Part shown: positions 1 through 7,607 of the stretch, piece after piece | Position numbering within the stretch: the first letter of the stretch is position 1 | How the letters are laid out: every line of letters starts with the position of its first letter | Assembly: GCF_000374005.1 (NCBI RefSeq) | Contig: NZ_KB893157.1 | Coordinates: forward strand, 189,950 to 253,949 | Reading direction: 5' to 3' | Length of the DNA: 64,000 nucleotides | DNA from: Kiloniella laminariae DSM 19542 | GTDB lineage: Bacteria; Pseudomonadota; Alphaproteobacteria; Kiloniellales; Kiloniellaceae | Program-made: the position numbers and the translations under genes | The notes under the pieces: model-generated | The model's database searches: none | Seen by the model: the letters and a program-made list of their open reading frames with translations, nothing else | What the model was told of the DNA's origin: nothing

Positions 1-903
1 TCTCTGACCGGGCTGGAGCTGTTCCACAACAAGTTTGACCTGCCGCTGTCACAGGTGGTGCACACCGATGCCCCCTATTATTTCCGCCGCGCGGATGTTG
101 GGCAGAGTGAAGCAGACTTTGTCAAACAATGTGCTGACAGCCTCGAAGCCCTGATCGCCCGGGAAGGGGCCGATACAATCGCCGCCTTTATCGGGGAGCC
201 GGTTCTGGGGACAGGCGGGATCGTGCCGCCACCAGCAGGATACTGGAAAGCGATCCAGGCGGTGTTGAAAAAACACGATATTCTGCTGATTGCGGATGAA
301 GTCGTGACCGGCTTCGGGCGTCTGGGCAGCATGTTTGGTTCGGCGCACTATGACATCGAGCCTGATATCATCACCATCGCCAAGGGTCTGACGTCGGCCT
401 ATGCGCCGCTTTCCGGTTCGATTGTGTCAGACAAGGTCTGGAAGGTTCTGGAAGAAGGTACAGACAAGCTTGGCCCGATTGGTCATGGTTGGACCTACTC
501 TGCCCATCCGATTGGGGCGGCGGCAGGTGTTGCCAACCTCAAGCTGATTGATGATCTGAAACTGGTCGATAACGCCCGTGACACCGGGGCTTATTTCAAT
601 CAGGGCCTCAAGGCGGCGCTGGATGATATCTCTATTGTCGGCGATGTTCGCGGCGAAGGGATCCTGGCGGCGATCGAATTTGTCAAAGACCGGGACAGCA
701 GGGAATTCTTTGATCCGGCGCTGAAGGTTGGACCCCAGGTTGCCACGGCTCTGCTGGAGCGCAGCAAGGTCATTGGCCGGGCCATGCCACAGGGCGATAT
801 CCTCGGCTTTGCCCCGCCACTCTGCATGACCCGTACGGAGGCGGATCTGATTATTGAAGCCGCCCGCGATGCGATCCAGTCGGTTGCGGCCAAGCTCGGC
901 TAG
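1..903 (+). CDS. Class III (omega) aminotransferase, 5' end outside window
   Basis: PLP-dependent class III aminotransferase, probably transferring an amino group from a terminal amine (putrescine or another omega-amino compound) to pyruvate or another keto acid. The frame is open from base 1, so the N-terminal part lies outside the window. The PLP aspartate is in LLIADEVVTGFGR, the Schiff-base lysine in TIAKGLTSAYAPL, and the GHGWTYSAHP segment is typical of the putrescine/beta-alanine:pyruvate subgroup. The C-terminal small domain is complete. Substrate cannot be set without the N-terminal third and its upstream neighbours. It is not adjacent to the second class III aminotransferase near 17 kb. 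Confidence 0.85.
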   Translation, partial: SLTGLELFHNKFDLPLSQVVHTDAPYYFRRADVGQSEADFVKQCADSLEALIAREGADTIAAFIGEPVLGTGGIVPPPAGYWKAIQAVLKKHDILLIADEVVTGFGRLGSMFGSAHYDIEPDIITIAKGLTSAYAPLSGSIVSDKVWKVLEEGTDKLGPIGHGWTYSAHPIGAAAGVANLKLIDDLKLVDNARDTGAYFNQGLKAALDDISIVGDVRGEGILAAIEFVKDRDSREFFDPALKVGPQVATALLERSKVIGRAMPQGDILGFAPPLCMTRTEADLIIEAARDAIQSVAAKLG

Positions 904-923
904 ATCCTTCGGATCGTTCAGTT

Positions 924-968
924 AACAAACCCGGCTGCGGATTTTTTTCATCCAGAGCCGGGTTTGTT
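924..968 (+). terminator. Hairpin after the aminotransferase gene
   Basis: A 13-bp perfect stem (AACAAACCCGGCT at 924-936 pairing with 956-968) begins 20 bases after the stop codon. The seven-T run is in the loop rather than after the stem, so it is a weak candidate for an intrinsic terminator. Its position before the tRNA gene suits transcript separation. Confidence 0.45.
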
Positions 969-1022
969 GCTGTTGGGGGCTGGACAGAAAGCCTTCGCTG
1001 GATTAGCACTAGGTCCTGTTAC

Positions 1023-1112
<90 letters not shown>

Positions 1113-1246
1113 GTTGGTTTCCAAACCTGACTGCTATCCTTCTTTCTCAATTTTTTCATGTTTGATAAATGGTATCAGCCAGTTGAGCACCATGTGATAG
1201 TGTACTTAGTATTGCAAAAAACCAAAAAACGTGTTGCCAATTGAAC
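1113..1246. other. Intergenic, downstream of tRNA-Ser
   Basis: A/T-rich spacer between the tRNA and the AraC-type gene. I see no repeat of the tRNA 3' end, no integrase and no clear promoter in it. With the two sites above it makes up the 343-base stretch free of protein genes. Confidence 0.6.
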
Positions 1247-2269
1247 ATGATTGATTTTCCTGTCGTATGGTTGGTAAGTGTTTTAACGGTAATTGCTGCG
1301 GTTACTTTGGCGCAAAGTGACCGCATTATAAGTCGTGCACGTGTGTTTCTTTGCCTATACTTGCTTTGTTTGGGTGGTATCGGCTTCATATTGGGGCTGC
1401 GTCTATCTTTTGATAGTAAAACTGCTGCATCCATCCAGCCTTTTATTGCTGTGATGTCGGGGCCATCGGCTTACCTTGGTTTTCGTGCTTTATCTGTGGA
1501 GACAGATTCCCACTGGTATCGGGTGCTATTTTGGACAGCGGTATCCGTTTTTATTGCTGTCGTTCTGATTCTTCTACCGATTCCCATATCTGCTGATTTT
1601 TATATACTCACAATTAATAGTCTCTATCTCACTATGATTGCAGGCTTACTTCGTCTGGGGTCCGACGATTTTTTTCACGTATCTTCATGGGGATACAAGC
1701 AACTCAGACAGGCTATTTACGCTACATTGTTTTTGCTGGGTATTATGATTGCTGTTGACGGTTTGATCGCGGCTGCCAGTTTGTTTGCGACGAAACCATT
1801 CATGCTGGAGCTTCTAAGCGGTGTGTCAGGTATCTTTGCTGCATTTATTTTTATCGTCGCACTCATTGGGCTTCCACTGGTTTTCAAAACGCCTGAAAAC
1901 GCAAAGGAAAAACTGGAGCCCACGACTGCAGAGGATAGAGTTATACTGGAAGCTATCGAAGTGCTTTTAAGCGAACAAAAACTTTATAAAGACAGTAGCC
2001 TAACATTAGTGCGTGTCGCAAAACGTCTGTCTGAACCGGCAAGGAGGGTGTCCATTGCCACCAACAGAGCGACAGGCGAGAATTTTTCCCGTTATGTGAA
2101 CGGTTATCGTATTCGCCATGCAAAGCGGGCTCTAGCGGAAACCGATTTATCAATAACCGAGGTTATGTTTGAATCAGGCTTTATATCCAAATCAAGTTTT
2201 AATACAGAATTTCGAAGAATCACGGGGCAAACTCCGACTCAGTATCGAGCAAGTCAGGCAGGCGGCTAA
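1247..2269 (+). CDS. Membrane-anchored AraC-family transcriptional regulator
   Basis: About 340 residues. The first ~215 form six or seven hydrophobic segments with short loops, a membrane sensor region without an obvious ligand domain. The last ~105 residues form an AraC-type double helix-turn-helix: RVAKRLSEPARRVS for the first helix pair and TEVMFESGFISKSSF for the second, ending in the usual TGQTPTQYR. Known proteins of this layout sense a signal at the membrane and bind DNA with the cytoplasmic end; ligand and target here are unknown. The ATG at 1247 is preferred over TTG at 1241, though neither has a good ribosome site. Base composition is clearly more A/T-rich than the flanking genes, hinting at transfer. 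Confidence 0.8.
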   Translation: MIDFPVVWLVSVLTVIAAVTLAQSDRIISRARVFLCLYLLCLGGIGFILGLRLSFDSKTAASIQPFIAVMSGPSAYLGFRALSVETDSHWYRVLFWTAVSVFIAVVLILLPIPISADFYILTINSLYLTMIAGLLRLGSDDFFHVSSWGYKQLRQAIYATLFLLGIMIAVDGLIAAASLFATKPFMLELLSGVSGIFAAFIFIVALIGLPLVFKTPENAKEKLEPTTAEDRVILEAIEVLLSEQKLYKDSSLTLVRVAKRLSEPARRVSIATNRATGENFSRYVNGYRIRHAKRALAETDLSITEVMFESGFISKSSFNTEFRRITGQTPTQYRASQAGG

Positions 2270-2283
2270 TGTCGCCTGCCTTT
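2257..2283 (+). terminator. Hairpin over the AraC-gene stop codon
   Basis: The 8-bp GC-rich stem GGCAGGCG/CGCCTGCC (2257-2264 with 2273-2280) is followed by TTTG, with the stop codon in the loop. It lies between convergent genes and could end transcripts from both sides. Confidence 0.5.
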
Positions 2284-2289
2284 GCGCTT

Positions 2290-2859
2290 TCACTTTTCCT
2301 GTGGTGAGCAAGGTATACGTGTTGTTTCCACCCCCCAGATTTCAGCTAGGAGATTACGTCCAGGGTTAAAGACAAAGTTGAAGCTTTCGCTGAGCCCGGA
2401 CTCAATAATTATATCTGCAGAAGGGTGGTCATTTCTGCTAATTCGGAAATCCTCACTTACAATATCATGGCCTTTGACCAGCTCTTTTGCGACACGTCTA
2501 CTCTTGATCACAAAAATCACAGGATCAATCGTTTGAGCCGAGATTGTGTCACCGCCAAAATCTCCTGCAACAAACCTGAGAGGAAAGGTCAGGCAATAGC
2601 CAGTTTCATCACTTCGCAGGATGACGTCACCCTGACCCGCCATCCCACGCAAGTCCAGGAGGGTGGCCTGGCGAGGGCTTTCGATCTGTACAATTCCAAA
2701 TGCGCCGCTAGGTATAAAATGGCCGCTATCAGTTGTTACGGCATTTCTGGTTATCCATACGTTGTTTTCCTTTGTGGCCTCCGCAAAGACAGATTGCAAA
2801 TTGAGAGACAGCAGCAAAACTGTGTACAAAACACAGAGGAAATTTTTTGGCATGAGCAT
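2290..2859 (-). CDS. Exported protein of unknown function
   Basis: 189 residues beginning with a clear signal peptide: a hydrophobic core LCVLYTVLLLSLNL and likely cleavage after VFA near residue 26. The mature part is rich in beta-strand pattern and has a pair of cysteines (one in GYCLTF, one near the end). I do not recognise the family. A segment near residue 125 (KELVKGHDIVSEDFRI) faintly resembles the SAF domain of FlgA-like proteins, too weak for a call. AAGGA lies 8 bases before the ATG at 2859. The gene is convergent with the AraC-type gene and shares its A/T-rich composition. Confidence 0.6.
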   Translation of the reverse strand: MLMPKNFLCVLYTVLLLSLNLQSVFAEATKENNVWITRNAVTTDSGHFIPSGAFGIVQIESPRQATLLDLRGMAGQGDVILRSDETGYCLTFPLRFVAGDFGGDTISAQTIDPVIFVIKSRRVAKELVKGHDIVSEDFRISRNDHPSADIIIESGLSESFNFVFNPGRNLLAEIWGVETTRIPCSPQEK

Positions 2860-2963
2860 TGTTCAGGTTCCTTTGAAATATTGATGTCAAGGCTCTGCAT
2901 CGAGCCAGGTTATAGCTATTCAAAGGAACTTTTGTGTCTTGTGAGCCCTGAAACATGATTGAA

Positions 2964-2991
2964 CACGTTCGGAAACGTATTTCCGAACGTG
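2964..2991. promoter_or_regulatory. Perfect 12-bp inverted repeat
   Basis: CACGTTCGGAAA (2964-2975) and its exact reverse complement (2980-2991) flank the 4-base spacer CGTA. It sits about 105 bases upstream of the secreted-protein start and downstream of the GNAT gene on the same strand. No T-run follows on either strand, so an operator is as likely as a terminator. A short palindrome, CAGACAGTCTG, follows at once. Confidence 0.45.
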
Positions 2992-3106
2992 CCAGACAGT
3001 CTGAGGCTCCGGTTATCGTTGCGCCTCCTGTTGTCTTATTGTCGATCTTGTCGAATTGTTCAGGTGACCTTCCTGGAGATGAGCGGGTGCTAGGTAAAAA
3101 AATCTC

Positions 3107-3601
3107 TTAGGTCGTATCCAGACGGTATTTTAAAAATGTGGTACCTTCGTGCTCTGTTTTCTTGACAAATTTCGCCCCCAGTCTGTTCAGAGCACCCAGG
3201 TTTTTGCGGGAAGGGGGTAAAAGAAATGTCACATATGGAATGCGTGCATCCGTACGGGCAAAGGCCAGTGCTTGCCTCGTGATTACTCCGCCAAGACCAA
3301 AAAAATCCGGCTTTAGTACCAGTCCGTAGTCCCATTCATCGCCTTCTTTCTGGAAACCGCCCCATCCGACATAGCTGTCGTTACAGAGGATGGCCCAGTG
3401 GCCCAGACCGTCGCGATTCCAGTAGCGTTCCTTGGAGGCAATAAAGCGGGTGGCTGCATCAAGATCCCAGCTGACAGGTTCCAGAAGTGGCATATGTTCT
3501 GCCAGGCGGGGATCAGACATATGAGCTGCGATTTCCTCAGGTGAAATGAGGGATAACCTTGCAAAGGTGATTTTTGAGTTAGAAGGCGCATTCATTATCA
3601 T
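3107..3601 (-). CDS. GNAT-family N-acetyltransferase (RimJ/RimL type)
   Basis: 164 residues matching the RimJ/RimL-like GNAT fold. These enzymes move an acetyl group from acetyl-CoA to an amine, often a protein N-terminus or a small toxin or drug. The N-terminal strand RLSLISPEEIAAHM is followed by HWAILCNDSYVGWGGF in the central sheet and by the YGLVLKPDFFGLGGVITRQALAFA segment, the acetyl-CoA-binding strand and helix. The canonical QxxGxG/A loop is degenerate here (DFFGLGG). The C-terminal NLGALNRLGAKFV resembles the usual N-x-x-x-x-x-x-x-GF/Y motif. The substrate cannot be deduced. Confidence 0.75.
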   Translation of the reverse strand: MIMNAPSNSKITFARLSLISPEEIAAHMSDPRLAEHMPLLEPVSWDLDAATRFIASKERYWNRDGLGHWAILCNDSYVGWGGFQKEGDEWDYGLVLKPDFFGLGGVITRQALAFARTDARIPYVTFLLPPSRKNLGALNRLGAKFVKKTEHEGTTFLKYRLDTT

Positions 3602-3832
3602 TGCCCGATGCGGCGATATTCAAGCCAGTGTTTGTATCAGTCTTTGGGTGGACCATCAGCACAGTAAAAAGCCTCCTAAGCAAGTCCCAGATACGTCATT
3701 AAAGATCACGATTTTGTGGTGTTAGAAATCCCGGTTGGAAGGGAGCGACAGATAAACTGTTTTACTTATAAGCTTTATGTGAAGCATATCGTGAAACCTT
3801 GTGCCGGGCGCAGGGATGGATAAACTGGTCGG

Positions 3833-4561
3833 ATGTCGCGTCAGGGGACGAAAACAGACAGGAGCGGGGGCAAAGTCATCGCTAGACGTAAACCCATACA
3901 GCTATTATTGCGGCGTCTGCTCTGGGCAGGTCTGTTTGTCGGGCTGGTTTTCCCGGTAGCGGTTATCCTGTTCTATCGCCTGCTGCCGCCACTGGTCACG
4001 CCGCTGATGCTGCTTCGCGATGCGCCGATGCAGTATGATTTTGTCGAGCTGGAGCTTATTTCCCCGAGCCTCATTCAGGCGGTTCTGGTCTCGGAAGACC
4101 AGCAGTTTTGTGAACACAACGGTTTTGACTGGAAGCAGATGGGCATCGTCTGGGATGAACTGCTGCATACCGGATCAGCTTCGCGCGGGGCCAGCACCAT
4201 TTCCATGCAGACCGCCAAAAATCTGTTCCTCTGGCCCTCGCGCAGCAAAGTGCGCAAGCTGCTGGAAGTACCGCTGACCCTGATGCTGGAAACCCTGTTG
4301 CCCAAGCGCCGTATCCTGGAGCTTTATCTCAATATTGCGGAGTTTGGCGAGGGGGTTTATGGCGCAGAAGCCGCCGCCCGGGCACATTTCAACCGTGATG
4401 CCAAAGGACTAACGCGTGGGCAGGCCGCGCGTCTTGCCGCAGTTCTGCCAAACCCGCTGGAGCGCAATGCCGGGAGTCCGAGCCGGAATGTCCAGAACCG
4501 GGCAAACCAGATTTCCGGGCAAATCCGGATAGCTCCTGCTGCACTGTGGTCTTGTCTTTAA
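3833..4561 (+). CDS. mtgA: Monofunctional peptidoglycan glycosyltransferase
   Basis: MtgA polymerises lipid II into glycan strands at the periplasmic face of the inner membrane. A basic N-terminus is followed by one membrane anchor (about residues 30-52) and a GT51 domain. The catalytic-Glu motif is SEDQQFCEHNGFD near residue 85. The second block RGASTISMQTAKNLFLW and the ELYLNIAEFGEGVYGAEAAA block are both intact. At 242 residues it has the normal length for the family. It stands alone between a GNAT gene on the other strand and the toxin-antitoxin pair. Confidence 0.93.
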   Translation: MSRQGTKTDRSGGKVIARRKPIQLLLRRLLWAGLFVGLVFPVAVILFYRLLPPLVTPLMLLRDAPMQYDFVELELISPSLIQAVLVSEDQQFCEHNGFDWKQMGIVWDELLHTGSASRGASTISMQTAKNLFLWPSRSKVRKLLEVPLTLMLETLLPKRRILELYLNIAEFGEGVYGAEAAARAHFNRDAKGLTRGQAARLAAVLPNPLERNAGSPSRNVQNRANQISGQIRIAPAALWSCL

Positions 4562-4581
4562 ATGCAGGGGGTGTTGTTTGT

Positions 4582-4608
4582 GTCTTCAATATTCATTATA
4601 TTGAAGAC
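4582..4608. promoter_or_regulatory. parDE operator (11-bp inverted repeat)
   Basis: GTCTTCAATAT (4582-4592), 5-base spacer, then its exact reverse complement ATATTGAAGAC (4598-4608), 21 bases before the antitoxin start. ParD-type ribbon-helix-helix proteins repress their own operon by binding such repeats, so this is the likely autoregulatory site. Confidence 0.75.
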
Positions 4609-4629
4609 TTGAAGTCAGGAGACTAATTT

Positions 4630-4896
4630 ATGTCGCGAACAACAACGATGACAGTAAGGCTCAGTGGTGCGCTCAGGGATTTTGTTGCGGCTAATGTCAG
4701 CGAAGCCGGGAATTATGAAAATGTGAGTGAATATGTCCGTGATTTGATCCGGCGTGACAAGGAACGGGTAGAGCAGGAAGCTTTTGATCGACTTAAGGCT
4801 GAATTGACACAAGCCTTTACTGCACCTGATTCCTCTTACCAGCCGCTTTCGGCTGCCGAGATTGTGGCTCGAAACAGAACTATGGCCGGGAAATGA
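4630..4896 (+). CDS. parD: ParD-like ribbon-helix-helix antitoxin
   Basis: 88 residues. The N-terminal ribbon-helix-helix (TTTMTVRLSGALRDFVAANV, then NVSEYVRDLIRRD) binds DNA as a dimer. The C-terminal tail would wrap and neutralise the toxin. AGGAG lies 8 bases before the ATG. The stop codon overlaps the toxin start in ATGA (4893-4896), the translational coupling usual for toxin-antitoxin pairs. Family assignment rests on size, fold pattern and the ParE-like partner. Confidence 0.85.
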   Translation: MSRTTTMTVRLSGALRDFVAANVSEAGNYENVSEYVRDLIRRDKERVEQEAFDRLKAELTQAFTAPDSSYQPLSAAEIVARNRTMAGK

Positions 4897-5207
4897 CGGC
4901 TTTTTGTATTCAAGAAGCTGCTGCCTTTCGTATTGATGAAATTTATTGTTATACGCGGGATCGTTGGGGTGAGGATCAGGCTGTCCGCTATGTCGAAGGT
5001 CTTTTTGAAGCTTTTGGTAAGATCGGGAGCCAGGAAATACGTTCGAGACCGGTACCTGCAGAATTTGGCGTCACGGGTTACTACTTCTGCTATCAGAAAC
5101 ACTTTGTCTATTGGAAGCTGTTAAGTAATGGCGATATTGGTATTGTAACAATCTTGCATGAGCGCATGCACCAGATTGACCGCTTTAAGAGAAATTTTGA
5201 AGAATAA
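4893..5207 (+). CDS. parE: ParE-like toxin
   Basis: 104 residues of the RelE/ParE superfamily. The N-terminal helical hairpin (EAAAFRIDEIYCYTRDRWGEDQAVRYVEGLFEAF) is followed by the basic, beta-rich half ending in VTILHERMHQIDRF, the ParE-type C-terminal signature. ParE toxins poison DNA gyrase. Whether this one does so or acts on mRNA like RelE cannot be told from sequence. It overlaps the antitoxin gene by 4 bases, and both are expressed from the promoter region carrying the inverted repeat at 4582. Confidence 0.85.
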   Translation: MTAFCIQEAAAFRIDEIYCYTRDRWGEDQAVRYVEGLFEAFGKIGSQEIRSRPVPAEFGVTGYYFCYQKHFVYWKLLSNGDIGIVTILHERMHQIDRFKRNFEE

Positions 5208-5297
5208 GCCTTCCGATTTTCTCTACCTCTGACCATTCCACCTTGAATCTCTCTGGACAAGCGCCATCTAACCCTGTGTTCATAAAAGGGGAAATTA

Positions 5298-6365
5298 ATG
5301 AAATATACCAAGCTTGGAACATCTGGTCTCAAGGTCAGCCGTATCGCTTTGGGGACCATGACCTGGGGTGTGCAGAACACGCAGGAACAGGCGTTTGAGC
5401 AGATGGATTATGCGCTGGCCCAGGGGGTGAATTTCTGGGACACGGCTGAAATGTATAGCATTCCACCAACGCCTGCGACCTATGGTACAACGGAAACCAT
5501 CATCGGCAACTGGTTTCGCGCTCGTGGCAAGCGGGACGACGTCATCATGGCGACGAAGTTTTCGCCTGTATCCTGGGCACGGGGGGAAGCCAACCCGACA
5601 ACCAGTAAAAAAAGTTTGATGACGGCGGTTGAAGAAAGTCTGAAACGTCTGCAAACCGACTACATTGACCTCTATCAGCTACACTGGCCGACAAACCGTC
5701 CGAACTATCATTTTGCCAACTGGTGGACTTTTGAGCCCGCCCGTGGTGCTGAAGCCAAGCAACAGATTATCGAGAACAAGCTTGAAACGCTGAACACGCT
5801 GCAGGACTGTATCCAGCAGGGGAAAATCCGCCATATCGGCCTGTCCGATGATTCTGCCTGGGGTATCAAGCAGTTTGTTGATCTGGCCGAAAAGCATAAT
5901 CTGCCGCGTATGGTCAGCGTCCAGAATGAATACAGCCTGTTGCGCCGCCGCGATGACCATGATGTTGCCGAAGTCTGCGCCCTTGAGGACGTGGCTTATC
6001 TGCCCTGGTCGCCGCTGGCCATGGGGGTTCTGAGCGGCAAATATCTGGAGGGACAGTTTCCGGTCGGGACGCGCTTTTCAAAAGAGATCATGGGCGACCA
6101 GTGGGATCGCTTCAACACCCGCGTGTCATTGCATGTCGACGGTGCCGTGAAGGCTTATATGGAGGTTGCGCGCAAGCACGGCCTTGATGTTTGCCAGATG
6201 GCTATTGCCTTTACGCTTAACAGACCCTGGGTTGCCAGCCCGATTATCGGGGCCACGACAATGGCGCAGCTGAAAAGCAATGTCGCTGCCGCTAATCTGG
6301 AGCTTTCGCCTGATTGCCTTGCGGATATCCACAAGGTTTATCGGGATTATCCGGTTACTTTCTAA
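5298..6365 (+). CDS. NADP(H)-dependent aldo/keto reductase (Tas/YghZ-like)
   Basis: 355 residues forming a complete TIM-barrel aldo/keto reductase. The catalytic set is visible: Asp and Tyr in NFWDTAEMYS, Lys in VIMATKFS, His in DLYQLHWP. The NADP-binding end IGATTMAQLKSN is present. The long loop after residue 120 (PTNRPNYHFANWWTFEPARG) is typical of the Tas subgroup, which reduces small aldehydes. AGGGG lies 7 bases before ATG 5298. The gene is followed after 71 bases by the SorC-type regulator; a role in polyol metabolism is possible but not shown. Confidence 0.88.
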   Translation: MKYTKLGTSGLKVSRIALGTMTWGVQNTQEQAFEQMDYALAQGVNFWDTAEMYSIPPTPATYGTTETIIGNWFRARGKRDDVIMATKFSPVSWARGEANPTTSKKSLMTAVEESLKRLQTDYIDLYQLHWPTNRPNYHFANWWTFEPARGAEAKQQIIENKLETLNTLQDCIQQGKIRHIGLSDDSAWGIKQFVDLAEKHNLPRMVSVQNEYSLLRRRDDHDVAEVCALEDVAYLPWSPLAMGVLSGKYLEGQFPVGTRFSKEIMGDQWDRFNTRVSLHVDGAVKAYMEVARKHGLDVCQMAIAFTLNRPWVASPIIGATTMAQLKSNVAAANLELSPDCLADIHKVYRDYPVTF

Positions 6366-6394
6366 GCAGGGAATTGCCAGCAGGAACGTTGCTT

Positions 6395-6414
6395 ATCTGT
6401 TGAGCAAAGGCTTG
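6395..6414. promoter_or_regulatory. Putative SorC-regulator operator, copy 1
   Basis: ATCTGTTGAGCAAAGGCTTG lies 22 bases before the regulator start. It is almost identical to the site at 7548-7568 before smoE: 15 of the first 17 bases agree. This indicates a binding site for the regulator and autoregulation. Confidence 0.65.
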
Positions 6415-6436
6415 ATTGCATGGTAAGTGTGCTGGC

Positions 6437-7390
6437 ATGGCAAGACAAAGTGATAACACGCGTAATCGTTTGGAAGATGCCGCCCGTGCCGGGTGGCTCT
6501 ACTACGTGGCGCAGAATACGCAAGACGAAATAGCAGAGAAAATGGGCGTGTCCCGGCAATCTGCCCAGCGTCTTGTCGCGATGGCTATGCGGGAGCGTCT
6601 GGTCAAGTTTCGGCTTGACCACCCCATCGCCCGCTGCCTTGATCTTGCCCAGCGGCTTAAGGACCGTTTCGGGCTCGACTATTGCGAGGTGACGTTGGCA
6701 GATCCCTCTTCGGATGATCCGGCTCTGGGGATCGCCAACGTTGCCGCCGCAGAAATGGAAAAACAGCTCAAATCCGATCGCCCGCTTGTGATGGCGCTGG
6801 GGACAGGGCGAGAAATTCGCAGTGCTGTCGAACAGATGTCCCCCATGGTTTGCCCCCACCACAAGGTTGTTTCGCTGGTTGGTAATTTGGCGCCGGATGG
6901 TTCAGCCAGTTTTAATGATGTCATTATGCGTATTGGGGATACTGTTCAGGCACCCCATTACCCCATGGCTGTCCCCGTGGTGGCGACCTCGATGGAAGAA
7001 CGCAGAATCCTTTGTGCGCAAAAACCGATCCAAAGCAATATTGTTTTGGCCCAGTCCGCGGATATTTCCTTTGTCGGTGTTGGCGAAATCAACGACAGGC
7101 CGCCTCTTTTGACAGACGGGTTTATTACCGGAGTAGAGCTGGCGGCATTGATCAAATCGGGCGGTGCGGGGGAAATTCTTGGCTGGGTTTTTGACAAGGA
7201 TGGTGTTTTGCTTGACCACCCGCACAATGACCGGGTCGCGAGCGTGCCTTTAAGTGTACCTGCATCAAAACCGATTATCGGCGTTGCGCGGGGGCCAGAC
7301 AAGCTGCGGGCCATCCATAGTGCGCTCAAGGGGCATTGGCTTACAGGTCTGATCACAGACGAAACCACAGCTGCCGCCCTTTCAGCATAA
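6437..7390 (+). CDS. SorC-family sugar-binding transcriptional regulator of the polyol operon
   Basis: 317 residues. The N-terminal helix-turn-helix (TQDEIAEKMGVSRQSAQRLVAMAM) is followed by the SorC/DeoR-type sugar-phosphate-binding effector domain, with the nucleotide-like GTGREIRSAVEQM loop and GVGEINDRPPLLTDGFI. Family members bind a phosphorylated sugar and switch neighbouring catabolic operons. Next to smoE-mtlK this one most likely senses a polyol or its keto-sugar phosphate. The start is taken at ATG 6437 (an in-frame TTG lies at 6416). Known Rhodobacter and Pseudomonas polyol operons use other regulator families, so the SorC pairing is noteworthy. Confidence 0.88.
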   Translation: MARQSDNTRNRLEDAARAGWLYYVAQNTQDEIAEKMGVSRQSAQRLVAMAMRERLVKFRLDHPIARCLDLAQRLKDRFGLDYCEVTLADPSSDDPALGIANVAAAEMEKQLKSDRPLVMALGTGREIRSAVEQMSPMVCPHHKVVSLVGNLAPDGSASFNDVIMRIGDTVQAPHYPMAVPVVATSMEERRILCAQKPIQSNIVLAQSADISFVGVGEINDRPPLLTDGFITGVELAALIKSGGAGEILGWVFDKDGVLLDHPHNDRVASVPLSVPASKPIIGVARGPDKLRAIHSALKGHWLTGLITDETTAAALSA

Positions 7391-7492
7391 TTTCTTTAAA
7401 ATTGCGTCTCATTTTTCGCTGTAATTTCAACAGGTTTTATTTCTTGTTCGCAATTTTTCTCAGCTGAGGAAGGCGATTGAGAAACAAAGTTG

Positions 7493-7521
7493 TTGACTCT
7501 TTGTGCATAGAGATCGAATAT
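7493..7521 (+). promoter_or_regulatory. Putative sigma70 promoter of the polyol operon
   Basis: TTGACT (7493-7498), 17-base spacer, GAATAT (7516-7521), a moderate match to -35/-10 consensus. The putative operator begins just downstream, so a bound repressor would block initiation or early elongation. Inferred from sequence only. Confidence 0.4.
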
Positions 7522-7541
7522 TTGCCCAATAATATAGCAAA

Positions 7542-7568
7542 TGCCCAATTTGTTGAGCAAGGGCATTG
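7542..7568. promoter_or_regulatory. Putative SorC-regulator operator, copy 2
   Basis: It contains ATTTGTTGAGCAAGGGCATTG, the near copy of the site at 6395. It lies within an inverted repeat TGCCC-N14-GGGCA (7542-7565), 40 bases before the smoE start. An overlapping TTTGC...GCAAA dyad lies just upstream (7520-7541). Confidence 0.65.
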
Positions 7569-7607
7569 CGGGAGTTCACATCTGGGATAAAGCTAAGGGA
7601 GATATCC

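Noticed and set aside
2425-2958. 177-codon plus-strand open frame opposite the secreted protein
   Set aside because: The minus-strand frame has a clear signal peptide and ribosome site; this one has neither.
4389-4561. Suspected C-terminal frameshift in mtgA
   Set aside because: All GT51 motifs are present and the total length of 242 is normal; the odd last residues are beyond the conserved domain.
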